A DNA stretch of 7,338 nucleotides, taken from NCBI GenBank assembly GCA_029933495.1, contig JAOZOC010000157.1, positions 1 to 7,338 on the forward strand, read 5' to 3'. Shown here piece by piece: positions 5,082 through 7,338 of this stretch. Origin of the DNA: Bacteroidales bacterium. GTDB taxonomy: Bacteria > Bacteroidota > Bacteroidia > Bacteroidales > JAADJA01. The notes beneath the pieces are model-generated. The model saw only the letters and a list, made by a program, of their open reading frames with translations, was not told where the DNA came from and searched no databases. Made by a program: the position numbers and the translations under genes. Position 1 is the stretch's first letter, and each line of letters starts with the position of its first letter.

Positions 5082-7193
5082 CTATTTCACAATCTTTTCC
5101 GTTTGAATAATAGCTCCCTCTGCCTTAAGAATTATAAAATAGATTCCCTTTGCAAGATTTGACACGGAAATAGTTTCGGTATGCGTTCCTGTTCCGGTGC
5201 CTGTTCCTGTAGTCTCAAATGCCTTTTCTCCAAAACTGTTGTAAATGCTTATTTCAATTTGTGCTTCCCCTGTTAAATAATATTCAATCGATAGCTTGTC
5301 TGAAAAAGGATTAGGATAAACTCCTGTTATTTTTGAGATTGTATTTTTGTTTTCCCCAATTCCTGTAACGCAGGGTACACAACTGCTAAAGCAAACTGCT
5401 GTCAGAGTTGTGTCGTAATCAGGGACATCAAGGAAACGGTTAAAACCGTCAAAACCATCAGGAACACCACACTCTTCCGGCACGATTTCAGATGCATCCC
5501 AGTCAATCCCATTAATGTATTTATACTGAATTTGCTCATTTGTATTCACACTATAAGAGACAGAGTAAACATTATCACCAATATCTGTCATTTCTGTTGA
5601 GGCCGGATTCCAATCCTGGAATGATCCGGCAACATGTATACCTTCGGCTGATATTGTCTGAGCTGACATGTCAACTCTGAATGTAAGAGTAATCTGGCTG
5701 CTGCAAGGATTGCAACTTCCAAAGCAAACGGCAGTTAAGACAGTGTCCTGAGCGGGAACTGTAAGATAGCGGTTATTATTCTGTGCGCATTCAGGAGGAA
5801 CACTTTCGTCTTCACCCCATTGAGTTCCGTTTATGAACTTATATTCTATGGCTTCTCCTTCGTTAAAATTCTGTGTGTATTCGTAGATGTTATTTCCTGA
5901 ATCAGTCATTAAGGTGGCGCCGGGGTCCCAATCCTGAAAAGAACCTGCAATATGTATTCCGTCTGCCGATACGGTTTCGTTTGACATATCAACTCTGAAA
6001 GTTACAGAATAACCACTGCTCTGAGTTTCGTTTTTGAATATTGCGGAATAAGGACTTTCGTTACTGTCTAATCCTGTAAGCAGGATATCTGGAGTTCCAT
6101 TGTTATCATAATCAGTAACTTTTGAGTCTCCCCAATAGACAGTTGGCAGCTGTGCAGTAGTACTCTCGGTAAAAGTCTCATCGCCATTATTCAGATAAAT
6201 AGCAGAAACATAGTTCCCTTCGCCGGGAGTTGTTAATGTTCCGCACACCAGAAGGTCAAGAGTGCTGTTTCCGTCAAAGTCTGCCCATTCAAGTGCACTG
6301 TGAGATACTCCGGGGAATCCTGCATCCAGTTCTGTAAAAGTCTCATCACCGTTATTCTTATATAGAATACAAAACCTTTCCATTCCGTTGCCACCTGTTC
6401 CCGAAACTACCAGATCAACATTTCCGTCATTGTTATAATCACCCCATTCAACATCACCAAGCCACCCTTGATGAATATCAATTCCTGAGTTTGAGAATGT
6501 TCCGTCTCCGTTATTTTTGTAAATCTCTGTTACATAATCACTTTCATAACCTGATAAAACAAAATCCTGATAACCGTCATTATTATAATCGGCCCACTTG
6601 AACTTTCCATACATTGTACCGGGAAAGTTTGTTCCGGTAACTTCCGAGAAAGTTCCATCACCATTATTTTTATATATCTTTGAGATATAGTAAGGAGCTG
6701 CATCAATGTATCCGCTTATTGCAACATCAACGTAAGAATCGTTATCAAAATCTGCACAGCTCACATCACCCATATAAGTTTGAGGGAAACCAACCGAAAG
6801 TTCAGTAAAAGTTCCGTCACCATTATTCTCTAATATTTTTGTGTAGCCTAGATTAGTTGCATTGTTGTATGCCTGAACAAGTATATCAGTATAGGAATCA
6901 TTGTTAAAGTCGGCACATTCTGATGCACCTATTGCCAGCGGCGGGAAAGTCGTTCCGGTTGAAGGGATGAAGGTATCATCTCCTTCATTGATATATAAAA
7001 CTGTTTGGTCTGATGCATCAACCAATTGTCCGGCCAGAAAAAGGTCCATATCCGAGTCGTTATCAAAATCACCCCACGTAGTTACAGTATAATATACATC
7101 AATAATATCTGCATCGATGTTAGTAAATGTTTGTGAAAAAGCCGTAACGTTAATAATGCAAGCGCCTAATAATGAGAGTAGTAATTTGTTCAT
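5082..7193 (-). CDS. Secreted FG-GAP/VCBS beta-propeller protein with tandem glycogen-binding-like domains and T9SS sorting domain
   Basis: The 703-residue product opens with a signal peptide (MNKLLLSLLGACIINVTAFS, likely cut before Gln21). Seven FG-GAP/VCBS-type repeats follow, each with a calcium-loop signature such as DFDNDSDMD: 40-55, 93-108, 146-161, 200-215, 250-265, 303-318 and 359-374. Their spacing of 50-56 residues suggests one seven-bladed propeller. Two homologous modules follow at about 396-497 and 502-608. Each begins TFRVDMS, has AGSFQDW and an YK-x-INGxxW stretch, and ends in a VCFxSCxPC cysteine motif. They resemble the AMPK-beta/CBM48 glycogen-binding fold; W422, K452 and W459, and W528, K558 and W565, fall where the AMPK-beta sugar contacts lie. 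Residues about 622-703 form a type A T9SS C-terminal domain (VYPNPF; end GIYFIILK then IVK). The protein should be exported across the outer membrane and held at the surface or released. A polysaccharide-binding or adhesive role is inferred; no catalytic domain is visible. Confidence 0.88.
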   Translation of the reverse strand: MNKLLLSLLGACIINVTAFSQTFTNIDADIIDVYYTVTTWGDFDNDSDMDLFLAGQLVDASDQTVLYINEGDDTFIPSTGTTFPPLAIGASECADFNNDSYTDILVQAYNNATNLGYTKILENNGDGTFTELSVGFPQTYMGDVSCADFDNDSYVDVAISGYIDAAPYYISKIYKNNGDGTFSEVTGTNFPGTMYGKFKWADYNNDGYQDFVLSGYESDYVTEIYKNNGDGTFSNSGIDIHQGWLGDVEWGDYNNDGNVDLVVSGTGGNGMERFCILYKNNGDETFTELDAGFPGVSHSALEWADFDGNSTLDLLVCGTLTTPGEGNYVSAIYLNNGDETFTESTTAQLPTVYWGDSKVTDYDNNGTPDILLTGLDSNESPYSAIFKNETQSSGYSVTFRVDMSNETVSADGIHIAGSFQDWDPGATLMTDSGNNIYEYTQNFNEGEAIEYKFINGTQWGEDESVPPECAQNNNRYLTVPAQDTVLTAVCFGSCNPCSSQITLTFRVDMSAQTISAEGIHVAGSFQDWNPASTEMTDIGDNVYSVSYSVNTNEQIQYKYINGIDWDASEIVPEECGVPDGFDGFNRFLDVPDYDTTLTAVCFSSCVPCVTGIGENKNTISKITGVYPNPFSDKLSIEYYLTGEAQIEISIYNSFGEKAFETTGTGTGTGTHTETISVSNLAKGIYFIILKAEGAIIQTEKIVK
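5185..5211 (-). repeat. Thr-Gly microsatellite inside the sorting domain
   Basis: On the coding strand, hexamers of the form ACn-GGn are repeated about four times and encode Thr-Gly repeats (residues 662-670) in a loop of the T9SS domain. Third positions vary, so the tract is not a perfect DNA repeat, which limits slippage. Unit changes of 6 bp would keep the frame. Confidence 0.55.
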
Positions 7194-7229
7194 TTTTTGA
7201 TAATTTTAGTTAATGATAATTTTTTGATA
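7192..7229 (-). repeat. Short repeats in the leader of the propeller gene
   Basis: The word ATTTTTTGATA occurs at 7192-7202 and 7219-7229, 27 bp apart, the first touching the start codon. The overlapping word TGATAATTTT occurs at 7198-7207 and 7214-7223, 16 bp apart. On the coding strand these read TATCAAAAAAT and AAAATTATCA. They lie between the promoter motif and the ATG, so they would be in the mRNA leader. Chance in AT-rich DNA is a real alternative. Confidence 0.35.
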
Positions 7230-7232
7230 TTG

Positions 7233-7240
7233 CAAAAATA
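7233..7240 (-). promoter_or_regulatory. Putative -7 promoter element (TATTTTTG) for the secreted propeller gene
   Basis: Read on the minus strand, the sequence is TATTTTTG followed by C, an exact TAnnTTTG match and identical to the element before the MBOAT operon. It lies 40 nt upstream of the ATG at 7193, inside the 70-bp gap behind the neighbouring gene. Transcription would start near 7226. A clear -33 TTG is not seen; only a T-rich run sits at about that distance. Confidence 0.5.
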
Positions 7241-7263
7241 CATAATACTATTTAAAAACAGAT

Positions 7264-7338
7264 TTAAATATTAATCCTGTGTTGCTCACCGCGTGCTAGC
7301 TCCTTGATTTTTTTATCAATTAAAACATTAACACTGAA
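7264..7338 (-). CDS. C-terminal end of an unidentified protein (5' part outside window)
   Basis: On the minus strand the frame is open from the window edge (7338) for 24 codons to a TAA at 7266-7264; the other two minus frames are closed by stops within the first 18 bases. The residues end in IKELARGEQHRINI, a normal charged helical protein tail, and the GC-rich patch at about 7285-7300 contrasts with the AT-rich non-coding DNA beside it. Both points suggest real coding sequence. The fragment is too short to name a family. If real, this gene lies upstream of the propeller gene on the same strand with a 70-bp gap. Confidence 0.55.
   Translation of the reverse strand, partial: FSVNVLIDKKIKELARGEQHRINI

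Noticed and set aside
7280..7303. GC-rich patch considered as part of a tRNA or other RNA gene
   Set aside because: No cloverleaf arms or T-loop could be drawn, and an open minus-strand reading frame explains the composition better.
7304..7319. TTGAT/ATCAA hairpin with T-rich loop as a terminator
   Set aside because: The stem is only 5 bp and lies inside what appears to be the coding end of the partial minus-strand gene.

Overview
The window looks like chromosomal DNA from a free-living member of the Bacteroidetes (Bacteroidota). Three things point there: a C-terminal type IX secretion sorting domain on the large minus-strand protein, -7 promoter elements of the form TAnnTTTG upstream of three genes, and near-absence of Shine-Dalgarno sequences in front of the genes. 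Codon use and intergenic DNA are AT-rich. I cannot place it to genus.

Layout, left to right. (1) 1-248 (+): the last 81 residues of an ABC-2 type transporter permease that starts outside the window. (2) 249-547: an intergenic stretch with a terminator-like hairpin nested in a longer imperfect palindrome, then a promoter flanked by a 9-bp inverted repeat. (3) 548-3472 (+): a two-gene operon, an AlgI-like membrane-bound O-acyltransferase (MBOAT) and, 3 nt after it, a membrane-anchored SGNH-hydrolase-like protein with a C-terminal beta-sandwich domain. (4) 3594-4373 (+): a crotonase-fold enzyme closest in motifs to methylmalonyl-CoA decarboxylase (ScpB/YgfG), with its own promoter. (5) 4378-5025 (-): a uridine-kinase-like P-loop kinase, ending 4 nt from the stop of the preceding gene. 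(6) 5082-7193 (-): a 703-residue secreted protein with a signal peptide, seven FG-GAP/VCBS-type repeats (probably one beta-propeller), two tandem glycogen-binding-like modules and a type IX sorting domain. (7) 7264-7338 (-): the last 24 codons of an unidentified gene.

How the genes work together. The MBOAT and SGNH proteins should form one envelope acylation machine: the MBOAT moves an acyl (usually acetyl) group across the inner membrane, and the periplasmic SGNH partner places it on a glycan. The C-terminal domain is a plausible glycan-holding module, as in AlgX. No polysaccharide synthase or glycosyltransferase lies nearby, so the substrate is unknown. The secreted propeller protein appears to bind alpha-glucan-like polysaccharide outside the cell. 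The crotonase and the kinase are metabolic genes with no visible link to the rest. I did not find a clearly new defence or mobile system. The most unusual points are the AlgX-like architecture of the SGNH partner, the altered active-site position in the ScpB-like enzyme, and the inverted repeat around the operon promoter.
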